From positions 1-64,000 of the forward strand of contig NZ_JAUTWQ010000005.1 in NCBI RefSeq assembly GCF_046719735.1: DNA of 64,000 nucleotides. Reading direction: 5' to 3'. This document shows, piece after piece, positions 1 to 7,564 of this stretch (position 1 is its first letter; each line of letters starts with the position of its first letter). Position numbers and translations under genes: made by a program. The DNA comes from Halobacillus_B rhizosphaerae. Lineage in GTDB: Bacteria; Bacillota; Bacilli; Bacillales; Halobacillaceae. The notes below the pieces were generated by a model. That model saw nothing but the letters and a program-made list of their open reading frames with translations. It ran no database searches and had not been told where the DNA came from.

Positions 1-2
1 CG

Positions 3-50
3 GAAGTTATTCTACATAAGGCAATTTTGAGGATTAACGAGAAAGCTTAA
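3..50 (+). CDS. possible 3' end of an upstream gene (partial)
   Basis: An open frame enters from the left edge and would encode EVILHKAILRINEKA before a TAA stop. The residues look protein-like, but 15 codons are too few to identify a family. It could be the tail of a gene that starts outside the window, or chance. Confidence 0.2.
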   Translation, partial: EVILHKAILRINEKA

Positions 51-76
51 ATTCAAAATACCATGGGGGTGTAAGA

Positions 77-427
77 ATGAAAGTCAAGCGAATTGTTGCA
101 AATATTGAAACGCAGGACACTTCCAAAGCAAAACAATTTTACGAGAAAATCCTAGGTCTCGATCAATTAATGGACCTAGGATTTATTGCAACCTATGGGT
201 CTAATGAGAAAATGGCTACTCAAATAAGTTTTTTATCTGAAGGAGGGTCTGGTACACCAGTACCTGATTTGTCAATTGAAGTTGATAACCTAGACGAAGT
301 TCTTACTCGTATAGAAGAAGCTGGAGTTCCATTTGAATATGGACCAACTACAGAACCGTGGGGAGTTCGACGTTTCTACGTTAGAGATCCGTTCGGGAAA
401 CTAGTCAATATTTTAACTCATGTATAA
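77..427 (+). CDS. VOC (glyoxalase/bleomycin-resistance fold) family protein
   Basis: This 116-residue protein has the length and beta-alpha-beta-beta-beta layout of a single-domain VOC protein. The first strand and helix (KRIVANIETQDTSKAKQFYEKILGL) and the C-terminal RDPFGKLVNILTH segment are typical. Such proteins act as metal-dependent lyases, isomerases, dioxygenases or ligand binders, and the substrate cannot be read here. The ATG follows GGGGGTG at a normal distance. It is the first of a row of small, unrelated, same-strand genes with separate ribosome sites. The family is fairly sure and the function is unknown. Confidence 0.8.
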   Translation: MKVKRIVANIETQDTSKAKQFYEKILGLDQLMDLGFIATYGSNEKMATQISFLSEGGSGTPVPDLSIEVDNLDEVLTRIEEAGVPFEYGPTTEPWGVRRFYVRDPFGKLVNILTHV

Positions 428-433
428 ATTAAT

Positions 434-480
434 CAGGCAGGTTTGAGTTTTTACTCAATTGGGTGGAGCTGCCAGTTTTT
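434..480 (+). terminator. candidate terminator after the VOC gene
   Basis: An inner stem TTGAGT/ACTCAA sits within outer arms GGCAG and CTGCC, followed by AGTTTTT. The stem is interrupted, so this is only a moderate candidate. Confidence 0.4.
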
Positions 481-569
481 GTGTTAGTTACTAGTTACTA
501 CAGAATAGGGACATTAGTCAATAATAGCCGTCTTTTCTCACTATAATTGCGATCGAGGAGTCTCTTCTT

Positions 570-767
570 ATGTTTAACGTTCTAGAAAACATATATGAAT
601 TATCGATAGCTATACTACTCTTATGTTCATTATTTTATGTAAGGCAGTTGAAAAAAACAAAGCGAAAAAGAAAGCTCACAACCTTTGAATTTGCTATGTA
701 TTTACTAACACAAATTGCAATTGTGTTATGGGTAAGTAGCTTTCTCCTTCTAAGATATGGAATTTAA
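570..767 (+). CDS. small two-helix membrane protein, unknown function
   Basis: This 65-residue product begins with an amphipathic stretch and has a hydrophobic helix at about residues 12-25. A very basic loop follows (KKTKRKRKL), then a second helix at about residues 45-62. By the positive-inside rule the loop should be cytoplasmic. A GAGGAG ribosome site lies eleven bases before the ATG. I do not recognise a family. It sits between the VOC gene and a decayed lipoprotein gene. Coding status is plausible because of the ribosome site and the coherent topology, but no other evidence is available. Confidence 0.5.
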   Translation: MFNVLENIYELSIAILLLCSLFYVRQLKKTKRKRKLTTFEFAMYLLTQIAIVLWVSSFLLLRYGI

Positions 768-816
768 GCTTTAAATTTTAATCGTTAAAGGGTGCTAGAG
801 TTAAAAAACACTAAGA

Positions 817-834
817 TATCTCGGACCCGAGTCT
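817..834. repeat. dispersed intergenic motif, copy A
   Basis: TATCTCGGACCCGAGTCT lies 50 bases after the 65-residue gene. It fits TATCTYG-N4-CRAGTCT, which is also found exactly at 2035 and 5417. The motif is an imperfect inverted repeat. Confidence 0.5.
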
Positions 835-980
835 GTGTCCAATTCTATAACAGAATAATTGCCCTCTTCTTAATGTATTTGACAGAAGTTGTAATGGAAA
901 TATGTCGATTAAGGTAATTAATTCCAATTATGATAAACTTATATTATCTAAGTTTACTGTATAAAGGTAGGGGATTAAAT

Positions 981-1219
981 ATGAAAAGAATTCTAATGGG
1001 TTCTATAATTTTCTCGTGTTTTTATAATCGGGGTGTATTGGTGAAAATTATGATTTTATTCCTCCTACCGTTACAATCTCGAATTTGTACGGCTCAAAGC
1101 AAGGAGAATTAGAAGAAGCAAATATAAATTGGTTTCCTCATTTGCTGAAGAACAAAATTAAATGGACTTTAGTTCTAGTGAGCAAAGAAAACAGTAAGAG
1201 TAACACTGGGAATGTATGA
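981..1219 (+). pseudogene. decayed lipoprotein gene
   Basis: An ATG after AGGTAGGGGAT opens MKRILMGSIIFSC, which looks like a lipoprotein signal start, but the frame is then lost. A second frame continues with YDFIPPTVTISNLYGS and GELEEANINW. A third carries SSFAEEQN, a stop and MDFSSSEQR. Read in succession the pieces resemble a short Bacillus lipoprotein broken by at least two frameshifts and one stop. I recall similar intact lipoproteins in Bacillus but cannot align them here. The continuous 60-codon frame starting at 930 is not the real product. Confidence 0.45.
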
Positions 1220-1248
1220 TGGTTAACATTTTACTAAGGGAGGTACTT

Positions 1249-1905
1249 ATGAAAACACATTATTATTTAGGTTGGTTTGAAAATTTATTTCCTGAGAATC
1301 TTAGTAAGGTTTTAAAGGAGGATATCACTGATAGAAAATCTATGGTTATGATTAGCTCGAATCCATCTCTTTATGGAGATGATGGTGCTACTGAACGGTC
1401 ATGGCTTGATCAGGCAGGCATTATGTTTGATGAGTATCATTTAATAAATTATCGCGTCCAGAAGGAGGAAGTCCAAAAGTTAATTCACAATGCTTCAGTT
1501 ATTTTCTTATTGGGTGGAAACATTCTTAATCAAAATGTTTTTTTGATGGAATATAAATTATCGGAATGGATTAAAAATAGCAGAGCCGTGGTGATGGGCG
1601 CAAGTGCTGGTGCAATCAACATGTCCGCTAAATGGTTATGCTCAAAAAACTTTGGAGATGAAGTTGAAGTAAGTTCTGTTTACAAAGGAATCGGCCTTGA
1701 CGAAATTTCCATTTTATCTCACTTCGATCTTGAAAACAACATGGAGCTTGTTCAAAGAGAACTGTCTCCCTTGTCAGAAGAAATAAATATTTATGCGTCT
1801 AACAAAGATTGTGCTGTTCGTATAAAGGGGAACACAATTGATATCATTGGGGATGTATATTTAATTTCTCAATCACAAATTCAGAAATTGGATGAGACGA
1901 TCTAG
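1249..1905 (+). CDS. peptidase S51 (dipeptidase E-like) family protein
   Basis: The 218-residue product carries the S51 nucleophile elbow GASAGAINMS (around residue 117), where the serine of G-x-S-A-G attacks the substrate. The upstream segment VIFLLGGNIL matches the loop that packs against it. S51 enzymes are cytoplasmic serine peptidases such as Asp-specific dipeptidase and cyanophycinase-like proteins. The substrate here is not known. I chose the ATG at 1249 because AAGGGAGG lies just before it. The in-frame ATG at 1216 has no ribosome site. The gene follows a decayed lipoprotein gene and stands alone. Confidence 0.8.
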   Translation: MKTHYYLGWFENLFPENLSKVLKEDITDRKSMVMISSNPSLYGDDGATERSWLDQAGIMFDEYHLINYRVQKEEVQKLIHNASVIFLLGGNILNQNVFLMEYKLSEWIKNSRAVVMGASAGAINMSAKWLCSKNFGDEVEVSSVYKGIGLDEISILSHFDLENNMELVQRELSPLSEEINIYASNKDCAVRIKGNTIDIIGDVYLISQSQIQKLDETI

Positions 1906-2034
1906 TTAAGGTGATTGGCTAAAGATTAATTGTAATAATTTTTTTTAGCATCTCTCTATTTTGCATTTAGTTATGGAAAACATGTAAATGTATTACATAT
2001 TCTACGTCAACCGAGTAAGCTGAAAGTATAAGAG

Positions 2035-2052
2035 TATCTCGAATACAAGTCT
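2035..2052. repeat. dispersed intergenic motif, copy B
   Basis: TATCTCGAATACAAGTCT lies in the gap between the S51 peptidase and alpha/beta hydrolase genes. It is an exact match to TATCTYG-N4-CRAGTCT. Confidence 0.5.
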
Positions 2053-2104
2053 TATAGAACGGAGGCTTATACGACAAAGACAGTTCCCAATTCAGGAGGT
2101 AAAA

Positions 2105-2941
2105 ATGCTATCAGAAATAATAACATTAGCAGATAAATTAAAAGTAAAGATATATAAGTGGGGAAATCACCAAAAACAAACGATTGTATTATTGCATGGT
2201 CTCGGAAGTACGGGGATTAGTTTTGACGAATTAGCAAGAATGTTAAGTGAAGAATTTAGAGTAATTGCATTAGATTTGCCCGGTCATGGGGGTTCCTCAC
2301 TTATTAATGATAATGGTGATATTTCTGTTGACTATTTAACAGAATGGCTAAAAAAGGTTATAGAACATTATGGCTTAAATAATTTACATATTGCTGGGCA
2401 TTCAATTGGTGGATATATTGGGTTAGCTTATGCTAAAAAACATTCCTTAAATTCACTGATATTATTGGATGGAGGATATATTAGAGCAAGTCATATGCCT
2501 GAAAATTCTCTTAGAGAAGAATTGATGAAGGTGGAGCAGCATATTAGCAATTACAGATTTTCATCCTGGGAAGATTATGAAAATGAACTTGTGGATGCAG
2601 GATTATCCAATAGCTTGATAAGATTATCCAAACAAAGTATGAAAGAAAATAATGGTCAGGTAGAATTAATCGTAAGCTCTAATACGGCAAAGGAATTAGT
2701 AAAATGTACATTCTATGAACCATCTGATGATACTCTATCAGGAATAGAAATTCCTGTATTGTTACTTAAAAGCACAATACCCGAAGAATTCAATTTAGTT
2801 AGAAATAATGAAATTCATAGATTAAAACAGTATATGAATTTAAATGTCATTGATGTTGAGGGTGTTTCTCACGATCTCTATTGGGAAGCTCCGAAGTATA
2901 TTTGTGATCAAATGAATAAATGGGTAATAAACCACAAATAA
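2105..2941 (+). CDS. alpha/beta hydrolase
   Basis: This 278-residue protein has the alpha/beta hydrolase hallmarks. The oxyanion-hole segment LLHGLGSTG is near residue 30, the nucleophile elbow GHSIGG is near residue 99, and a late histidine lies in GVSHDLYWEAP, with an acid probably in LLLKSTIPEE or nearby. There is no signal peptide, so it should act in the cytoplasm on an ester, amide or similar small substrate. A perfect AGGAGG lies seven bases before the ATG. The gene is monocistronic in appearance. The family is certain and the substrate unknown. Confidence 0.85.
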   Translation: MLSEIITLADKLKVKIYKWGNHQKQTIVLLHGLGSTGISFDELARMLSEEFRVIALDLPGHGGSSLINDNGDISVDYLTEWLKKVIEHYGLNNLHIAGHSIGGYIGLAYAKKHSLNSLILLDGGYIRASHMPENSLREELMKVEQHISNYRFSSWEDYENELVDAGLSNSLIRLSKQSMKENNGQVELIVSSNTAKELVKCTFYEPSDDTLSGIEIPVLLLKSTIPEEFNLVRNNEIHRLKQYMNLNVIDVEGVSHDLYWEAPKYICDQMNKWVINHK

Positions 2942-2979
2942 AACCTAATTCAAGTTTCAGCAATTTTTAAAATGTCCAT

Positions 2980-2997
2980 TATCTCGATTTCAAGGCG
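2980..2997. repeat. dispersed intergenic motif, copy C
   Basis: TATCTCGATTTCAAGGCG begins 38 bases after the alpha/beta hydrolase stop. The left half is identical to the other copies and the right half diverges at the end. Confidence 0.4.
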
Positions 2998-3049
2998 TCA
3001 AGTGGCTATTTCCTGTAAATTTTAAACAATAGAGAGGGTGGTTAATCAA

Positions 3050-3610
3050 TTGTATAAGACAAAAGTGATATCAATTGCTTCAGTTTCAGGTGGGGGAAAA
3101 ACGGCAGTAACTAAGGAGCTGAGAAACAGGTTTAGACACGCTGAAACATTGTTTTTTGATAACTATGATTTTCATGGGGCTCCGGACGATCTAACTCAAT
3201 GGGTTAAAGAGGGTCCTGATTACAACCAGTGGAACTTGGACCCTCTTATTGCAGATTTAAAGTCGTTAATAGAAGGAGACGTTCCCCCTGAATACATAAT
3301 AATGGATTACCCGTTTTCATATAAGAATGATAAACTGAAAAACTTTATTGATTTGTCGATTTATATTGAAACTCCATTAGATATAGCTATGGGGAGACGA
3401 TTGATAAGGGACTTTCCTTATGCAGCGTCTATTGAGATCCTAAATGATATAGAATTCTATTTAATTTCAGGAAGAGATGCCTATTTAGAAATGGAAGATA
3501 CAATAAAACCTAACGCAGACTTTATCATGGATGGAGCTATGACAGTTTCTAAATTAGTAGATGCTATCTTAAAAAAGTTGAAAATCGAATCTTCATCAAC
3601 GGTGTCTTGA
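3050..3610 (+). CDS. P-loop kinase, uridine kinase-like
   Basis: The protein (186 residues from this start) has an N-terminal Walker A, SVSGGGKTAV, typical of the uridine kinase/phosphoribulokinase-like group. Later come the acidic strand end IIMDYPF and an arginine-rich lid-like region (MGRRLIRD). Such proteins phosphorylate nucleosides or related small molecules, and the substrate is not evident. The longest frame starts at a GTG at 3038 that lies inside the ribosome site GAGAGGGTGG. The TTG at 3050 is correctly spaced and I prefer it. The protein is likely cytoplasmic. Confidence 0.75.
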   Translation: MYKTKVISIASVSGGGKTAVTKELRNRFRHAETLFFDNYDFHGAPDDLTQWVKEGPDYNQWNLDPLIADLKSLIEGDVPPEYIIMDYPFSYKNDKLKNFIDLSIYIETPLDIAMGRRLIRDFPYAASIEILNDIEFYLISGRDAYLEMEDTIKPNADFIMDGAMTVSKLVDAILKKLKIESSSTVS

Positions 3611-3713
3611 TATTGAATCTTACGGTTTAGGTAGTGGTAGTTACACAACAGTTATCGCCTTTCTACTAACGAGCAACAATGTGAAGAAGTAAATTGCATT
3701 AAGGGGGAGGAAA

Positions 3714-4364
3714 ATGGCGTTTATTTTACCAGGAGATCCATCTGTTCCGTGGTCTTCTTTCAAGAATATAGTGGATAAGAAGGTAGTAATAATCCAAGAA
3801 AGAAACTTAAGAAAACAAGTTGGATTCACGACTGAAAGAATTACTAAAGAAGTATATAAATCCAAAAAAATGATAAAAAGGAGTCAAATATTGAAATCTG
3901 ATTTGTTAGGAGATATAGAAGCAACATCAATATTTTCCAAAGATACATTTAAACCATACACACATCATATTTCTAGAAAAGGTTCTTTCAAAAAAGTAGA
4001 GTATTTTGAATCGTTCATACGGTTAATTCAAGGTGATTCGGAAAAAATTATAAAAATAGAAAACCAACTATTTGAAAGTCATTCAGTTGAGATGGTTATT
4101 CGGTTATTACCCTTACATCAAAGATATATTACTAACCTTTTTGCTTTTCACCCTGGTAAAGAGGAAGTAATAAATGTTGTTATAAGGGTGGTGTCAACTG
4201 ACTTTGTAAAAAAGTGCGGAATGGATTGCGTTGAATCTTGGCAAGTTGAAGTGAACTTTGACGGTAATATACAGTTTTATTGGATTAGCATAAATGATAA
4301 AGAACTATTTAAACAAGAAAATGTTTTATCTCCTAATAAAAAGATGATATTTGAAAGGGAATAA
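3714..4364 (+). CDS. hypothetical protein, possibly DUF3108-like
   Basis: This 216-residue protein has no signal peptide or membrane segment. Its pattern, FKPYTHHISRKG, then EMVIRLLPL, then VIRVVSTDFV and SWQVEV...FYWIS...LFKQE, resembles the beta-rich DUF3108/lipoprotein-sorting type folds I know from Bacillaceae. I cannot confirm that without a profile search. GGGGGAGG lies close upstream of the ATG. Its TAA stop overlaps the ATG of the fosB relic by one base. The gene sits in the accessory row and I assign no function. Confidence 0.55.
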   Translation: MAFILPGDPSVPWSSFKNIVDKKVVIIQERNLRKQVGFTTERITKEVYKSKKMIKRSQILKSDLLGDIEATSIFSKDTFKPYTHHISRKGSFKKVEYFESFIRLIQGDSEKIIKIENQLFESHSVEMVIRLLPLHQRYITNLFAFHPGKEEVINVVIRVVSTDFVKKCGMDCVESWQVEVNFDGNIQFYWISINDKELFKQENVLSPNKKMIFERE

Positions 4365-4626
4365 TGGGATGTAGTTTTAACGGGTCTATTGAAGAAATCT
4401 CAAAGTCTTACACTTACATAGCCCTTTCCATTGAACAAAATGACTTTGAACACCCATACAAAGAGTTAATGGATAGGAATATAAACACTCTGTCAAATTG
4501 AAGAAGAGATAGTCGTGAAAAAAATGATTAATTTTTACAGATCCTGATGGTCATAAAATTGAGTTTCATAGTGGTACCCTACAAGATCGTATTAATTCTT
4601 ATAAGTATATAGATTTTTATGAATAG
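4364..4626 (+). pseudogene. fosB: remnant of a FosB-type fosfomycin thiol transferase
   Basis: Two frames together match the C-terminal half of FosB, a metal-dependent bacillithiol transferase that inactivates fosfomycin. The first frame (to the TGA at 4499) reads SYTYIALSIEQNDFEH and KELMDRNINTL. The second frame, from about 4534, reads FTDPDGHKIEFHSGTLQDR and ends at TAG 4626. FosB carries the equivalent SYTH-A and FTDPDGHK-EFHTGTLQ-R, with the metal-binding glutamate in EFH. The N-terminal half is absent and the halves are out of frame, so no active enzyme is made. I am fairly sure of the family from the motif run. Confidence 0.75.
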
Positions 4627-4640
4627 AAAGGAGTGTGTCC

Positions 4641-5096
4641 ATGGCTGACTATATTATGAAAGTACGTAAAAAAGTTGGAACTATGCCCCTCGTTGTTAGC
4701 GTGGCAGGTTGTCTAATTCTAGATGAGCAAAATCGGGTATTAATGCAGCATAGAAAGGATAACCATCAATGGTCTCACCCTGGAGGAGCAGTGGAAGTTG
4801 GAGAAGCAGTAGAAGATACTGTTAAAAGAGAAGTATTTGAGGAGACAAGTTTACGAGTACAGGATCTAGAGCTTTTTAATATTTATTCTGGGGACTCTCA
4901 ACATTACATTTACCCAAATGGAGACGAAGTCTATTTTGTTAACGTTATCTACATAAGTAAAAAATACGAAGGTACACCTACAGTAGATCTAGATGAGACA
5001 AGCGATTTACGTTTCTTTGAACTAAATTCTTTACCTCAAATGACTCCTAATAACCAAACAATCTTAGATGACCTAAAGAAGACAATATTGTATTAA
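4641..5096 (+). CDS. Nudix hydrolase
   Basis: This 151-residue protein carries a complete Nudix box near residue 50, GGAVEVGEAVEDTVKREVFE followed by ETSL. It fits G-x5-E-x7-R-E-U-x-E-E-x-G/S-U, whose glutamates bind the metal and cleave nucleoside diphosphate-X bonds. The earlier VAGCLILDEQNRVLMQHRKD is the usual first strand pair. A GTG at 4635 is in frame but touches the AAAGGAG ribosome site, so the ATG at 4641 is the better start. The substrate cannot be read. It lies directly after the fosB relic. Confidence 0.85.
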   Translation: MADYIMKVRKKVGTMPLVVSVAGCLILDEQNRVLMQHRKDNHQWSHPGGAVEVGEAVEDTVKREVFEETSLRVQDLELFNIYSGDSQHYIYPNGDEVYFVNVIYISKKYEGTPTVDLDETSDLRFFELNSLPQMTPNNQTILDDLKKTILY

Positions 5097-5108
5097 TGTT
5101 ATTCGAAA

Positions 5109-5126
5109 TAACTCGAAGTAGAGTAG
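5109..5126. repeat. dispersed intergenic motif, divergent copy G
   Basis: TAACTCGAAGTAGAGTAG lies 13 bases after the first Nudix gene. It keeps CTCGAA and AGAGT-like halves and is the least certain copy. Confidence 0.25.
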
Positions 5127-5215
5127 TAAAACGACTATTCTACCCCCCATGTATTCAAAAGAAAAATGGAACAAGAGTTTGGATTAAATATAAGTAGTAG
5201 GAGGAGAATTGTAAG

Positions 5216-5389
5216 ATGAATAAAAGAACAAAAGATCGTCTTATCTCTGCACTTACTTATGCAGTCCCTGCTATTCTCTTCGGATACTTCATATTTGGTG
5301 AAATAGAATGGGCACTTGTACTAGGCTTAACGATAGGCGGTTTCACTCTTCCTATAACAGGAAAGTTTGGACGTAGAGACAAATCGTAA
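5216..5389 (+). CDS. small membrane protein, unknown function
   Basis: A 57-residue reading frame begins MNKRTKDRLISALTY and has two hydrophobic segments, at about residues 12-27 and 32-48. It ends with a basic tail, KFGRRDKS. AGGAGGAG lies at good distance before the ATG, which is the main reason to call it. By the positive-inside rule both ends should face the cytoplasm. I do not recognise a family. The neighbours are two Nudix genes transcribed the same way. Confidence 0.6.
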   Translation: MNKRTKDRLISALTYAVPAILFGYFIFGEIEWALVLGLTIGGFTLPITGKFGRRDKS

Positions 5390-5416
5390 ACACCTCTTGT
5401 TTTAGTTTTCCAATAG

Positions 5417-5434
5417 TATCTTGACTTCGAGTCT
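5417..5434. repeat. dispersed intergenic motif, copy D
   Basis: TATCTTGACTTCGAGTCT lies 27 bases after the 57-residue gene. It is an exact match to TATCTYG-N4-CRAGTCT. Confidence 0.5.
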
Positions 5435-5542
5435 AAAACAACCTGGGGCGATTGTTCAATTTAGTATTCTGCCTTTACAGCTAACTTCTTAAAGGTCTCT
5501 TAGAGAAAACGGTATTTAAAATATTTCTAGGGAGTGGTTCAA

Positions 5543-5620
5543 ATGAGTAAAGTTAGAGTCTCTAAGGTGGATATAACTCCACAGTTTCCTACTGATGCTC
5601 AAAAGATTTTAAAATATTGA
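5543..5620 (+). pseudogene. short reading frame or gene-start remnant
   Basis: AGGGAG is well placed before an ATG that opens MSKVRVSKVDITPQFPTDAQ and stops after 25 codons. A shifted frame continues as LTNLFKNIVCQYD up to a TAG just before the next ribosome site. This looks like the start of a protein cut by a frameshift, but it could be a real small peptide. No family was recognised. Confidence 0.3.
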
Positions 5621-5670
5621 CTAACCTATTTAAAAACATTGTTTGTCAATATGACTAGGAGGCAAAATAT

Positions 5671-6105
5671 ATGTTTTACCTTAATGTTGAAGCAGCTGTT
5701 AAAAAAGATAATAAGTGGTTAATAATTGGACGAAGTGAAAAAGAAGAACATGCTGGAGGACTTCTGTCGCTTGTGGGCGGCACTGTTGAAAAAGAAGGAA
5801 ACTCCAGAAATATTTTGGAGCGAACTTTAAGGCGGGAACTTTTTGAGGAAGTCGGAATTAAAGTAGGAGATAAGATGGAGTATGTTAGAAACACTTCTTT
5901 TCAATTGGATGATGGTAGTGAGGTAATTGATATTGTGTTCTTATGTGAGTTAGCAGACGGTGCTCCATTTGTTAAAAGTCCAGATGAAGTTGACCATGTA
6001 TATTGGATGACAACTGATGAAATAATTAAACACCCTAAAAGTCCAGTGTGGTTAATCGATAGTATAAGGGAATCTGATACTCTTATGAAATCGAAAGTTA
6101 AATAG
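5671..6105 (+). CDS. Nudix hydrolase with a lengthened Nudix box
   Basis: The 144-residue protein opens with MFYLNVEAAVKKDNKWLIIGR and has a Nudix core RELFEEVGI near residue 56. Between the first glycines (GGTVEKEGNS) and this core there are about four more residues than in the consensus, so the first box glutamate is displaced. The catalytic RE--EE part is intact. Nudix enzymes hydrolyse nucleoside diphosphate-linked compounds, and the substrate here is unknown. AGGAGG precedes the ATG. It is the second Nudix gene within 600 bases but the two are not close copies. Confidence 0.75.
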   Translation: MFYLNVEAAVKKDNKWLIIGRSEKEEHAGGLLSLVGGTVEKEGNSRNILERTLRRELFEEVGIKVGDKMEYVRNTSFQLDDGSEVIDIVFLCELADGAPFVKSPDEVDHVYWMTTDEIIKHPKSPVWLIDSIRESDTLMKSKVK

Positions 6106-6141
6106 ATGTTAATGATCGCTAGCTAAAGCTTAAATTGATAA

Positions 6142-6159
6142 TATCTCGAAACCAAGTGT
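6142..6159. repeat. dispersed intergenic motif, copy E
   Basis: TATCTCGAAACCAAGTGT lies 36 bases after the second Nudix gene. It differs from the consensus only near the right end. Confidence 0.45.
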
Positions 6160-6300
6160 TTAACTAGTGGGGAAGAGAGATATAAAGTAGCTGACTTTGT
6201 TATTACAAACCAGACGGTATAGCGGACGGGATCAGAGTTCCTCGGGTCTACACTGAAGAACAAATGAGCATCCAAAAGGTGGTTTTTCTTAAATGGCAAT
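6157..6300 (+). pseudogene. unidentified gene fragment with a frameshift
   Basis: One frame reads YKVADFVITNQTV and stops. A frame shifted by one base continues ADGIRVPRVYTEEQMSI up to the next gene. The two pieces look like neighbouring parts of one protein split by a frameshift. I cannot name the family. Confidence 0.35.
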
Positions 6301-6817
6301 TCCAAAAAAGATACATATTATTGGCTCTGTCGGAAGTGGTAAAACGACTTTAGCAAGAGAATTATCGTCAAAGTTAGATATACCATATTACGAATTAGAT
6401 AATGTAGTTTGGATACGGAAAAAGTCTGGAGATATAAGAAGAACTGAACAAGAAAGAGAAGAGTATCTAAATAGTATAATACTATCTGAAAGTTGGATAA
6501 TTGAAGGAGTTCACAATGAAGATTGGGTAAGCAACAGTTTGCATAATGCAGATATGATCATTTTTTTAGATACAAGATATTCAATAAGAACCTATCGTAT
6601 TATAAAGAGGTTTATTAAACAAAAACTCCGATTAGAAAAATCAAATTATAAACCCACATTCAAAATGTTCCTTAAAATGTTTAAATGGAACCGATATTTC
6701 GAGAACGTGGGAAAAGTTAATTTTTTCAATATCTATGGCAGACATAATGACAAGATAGAAGTTACTACAAACGTCAAATTAATCAAGAAACACTTAACTA
6801 AAGTCTGCGAAAGTTAA
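6293..6817 (+). CDS. P-loop kinase-like protein (FlaR/topology-modulation type)
   Basis: The 174-residue protein starts with a strand and a Walker A, IIGSVGSGKTTLARELSSKL. It continues with DIPYYELDNVVW and SWIIEGVHN, the pattern of the adenylate-kinase-like family often annotated as DNA topology modulation protein FlaR. The C-terminal part has the arginine-rich segment RTYRIIKRFIKQ. ATP binding is certain from the motif. The real substrate of this family is not established. AAAAGGTGG precedes the ATG. It overlaps the end of a gene remnant. Confidence 0.75.
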   Translation: MAIPKKIHIIGSVGSGKTTLARELSSKLDIPYYELDNVVWIRKKSGDIRRTEQEREEYLNSIILSESWIIEGVHNEDWVSNSLHNADMIIFLDTRYSIRTYRIIKRFIKQKLRLEKSNYKPTFKMFLKMFKWNRYFENVGKVNFFNIYGRHNDKIEVTTNVKLIKKHLTKVCES

Positions 6818-6832
6818 AGATTTATTCAGAGA

Positions 6833-6850
6833 TATCTCGAAACTTTAATA
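6833..6850. repeat. dispersed intergenic motif, copy F (half conserved)
   Basis: TATCTCGAAACTTTAATA begins 16 bases after the FlaR-like gene. The left half is identical to the other copies. The right half is not conserved. Confidence 0.35.
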
Positions 6851-6905
6851 TCCCATTAAATTATGAATAAACAAAGCTGAATTTAATGTATTAAGGGGGA
6901 TTCAT

Positions 6906-7382
6906 GTGTTGATTTTAATACAGTTCTCTATTTTAATTGTATTACTCACGGGTTCCACACTAGTTGCTTGGTATGAGGGAAGTACCCTCCTGCAGAAACC
7001 CTGGGAATGGAATTATTCGACCCCGATTTCGCACATCCTTCACGGGGGAGTGGAAAGCAGGGATCAAATTTCACAAGTTGATTACTTTGTATATGCCGCG
7101 AAGTTTCAGCCTGCCTTTCCTATAGTTATGGTCTTAAGCAGTGTATATATCATCTTCCTTATTGGCTATCACTTTTTTAAATACAGACCAAAAAGATTTG
7201 CATATTATCTTTCCTTCTGGGGAATCATCTTTCTGATTCTTAACCTATTAATACATCATTCACCTACAGTAGGCGGGCAAATTTTATTTTATATCTGGTC
7301 GTTATTTGCTTTCTTATCTTTAGGAATAGCAGCGATCCTGTATTTCGGCTCATTTAATATAGGCAAGGGAGGCACTGCATAG
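6906..7382 (+). CDS. DUF4306 (YjdJ-like) membrane protein
   Basis: This 158-residue protein has four hydrophobic segments, at about residues 2-22, 70-90, 100-117 and 125-148. A soluble loop after the first contains EGSTLLQKPWEWNYSTP. That layout and the YEGS/W-W-EW segment fit the Bacillus YjdJ family (DUF4306), membrane proteins of unknown role. The start is a GTG preceded by AAGGGGG, and a TTG one codon later is the alternative. It is separated from its neighbours by about 90 and 180 bases. Confidence 0.7.
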   Translation: MLILIQFSILIVLLTGSTLVAWYEGSTLLQKPWEWNYSTPISHILHGGVESRDQISQVDYFVYAAKFQPAFPIVMVLSSVYIIFLIGYHFFKYRPKRFAYYLSFWGIIFLILNLLIHHSPTVGGQILFYIWSLFAFLSLGIAAILYFGSFNIGKGGTA

Positions 7383-7564
7383 GCGAAGCACAAGGAACAA
7401 AACCATTTTTTCTGTCTTAAACAAACTTCTAACCATCGTACATAGAAAAGATTTACACAGAATTCGACTTTAACTGAAAACCAGGCTAGGGCAAAGGAAG
7501 ATAATGAAAGATACAAAGATATGAATCAAAAAGAGAAAGACGTTGTATAAAAAGAAGGGATACT

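Noticed and set aside
7458..7548. Hydrophilic frame TENQARAKEDNERYKDM before the last accessory gene
   Set aside because: It follows a stop without a start codon or ribosome site, and the composition alone is not evidence of coding.
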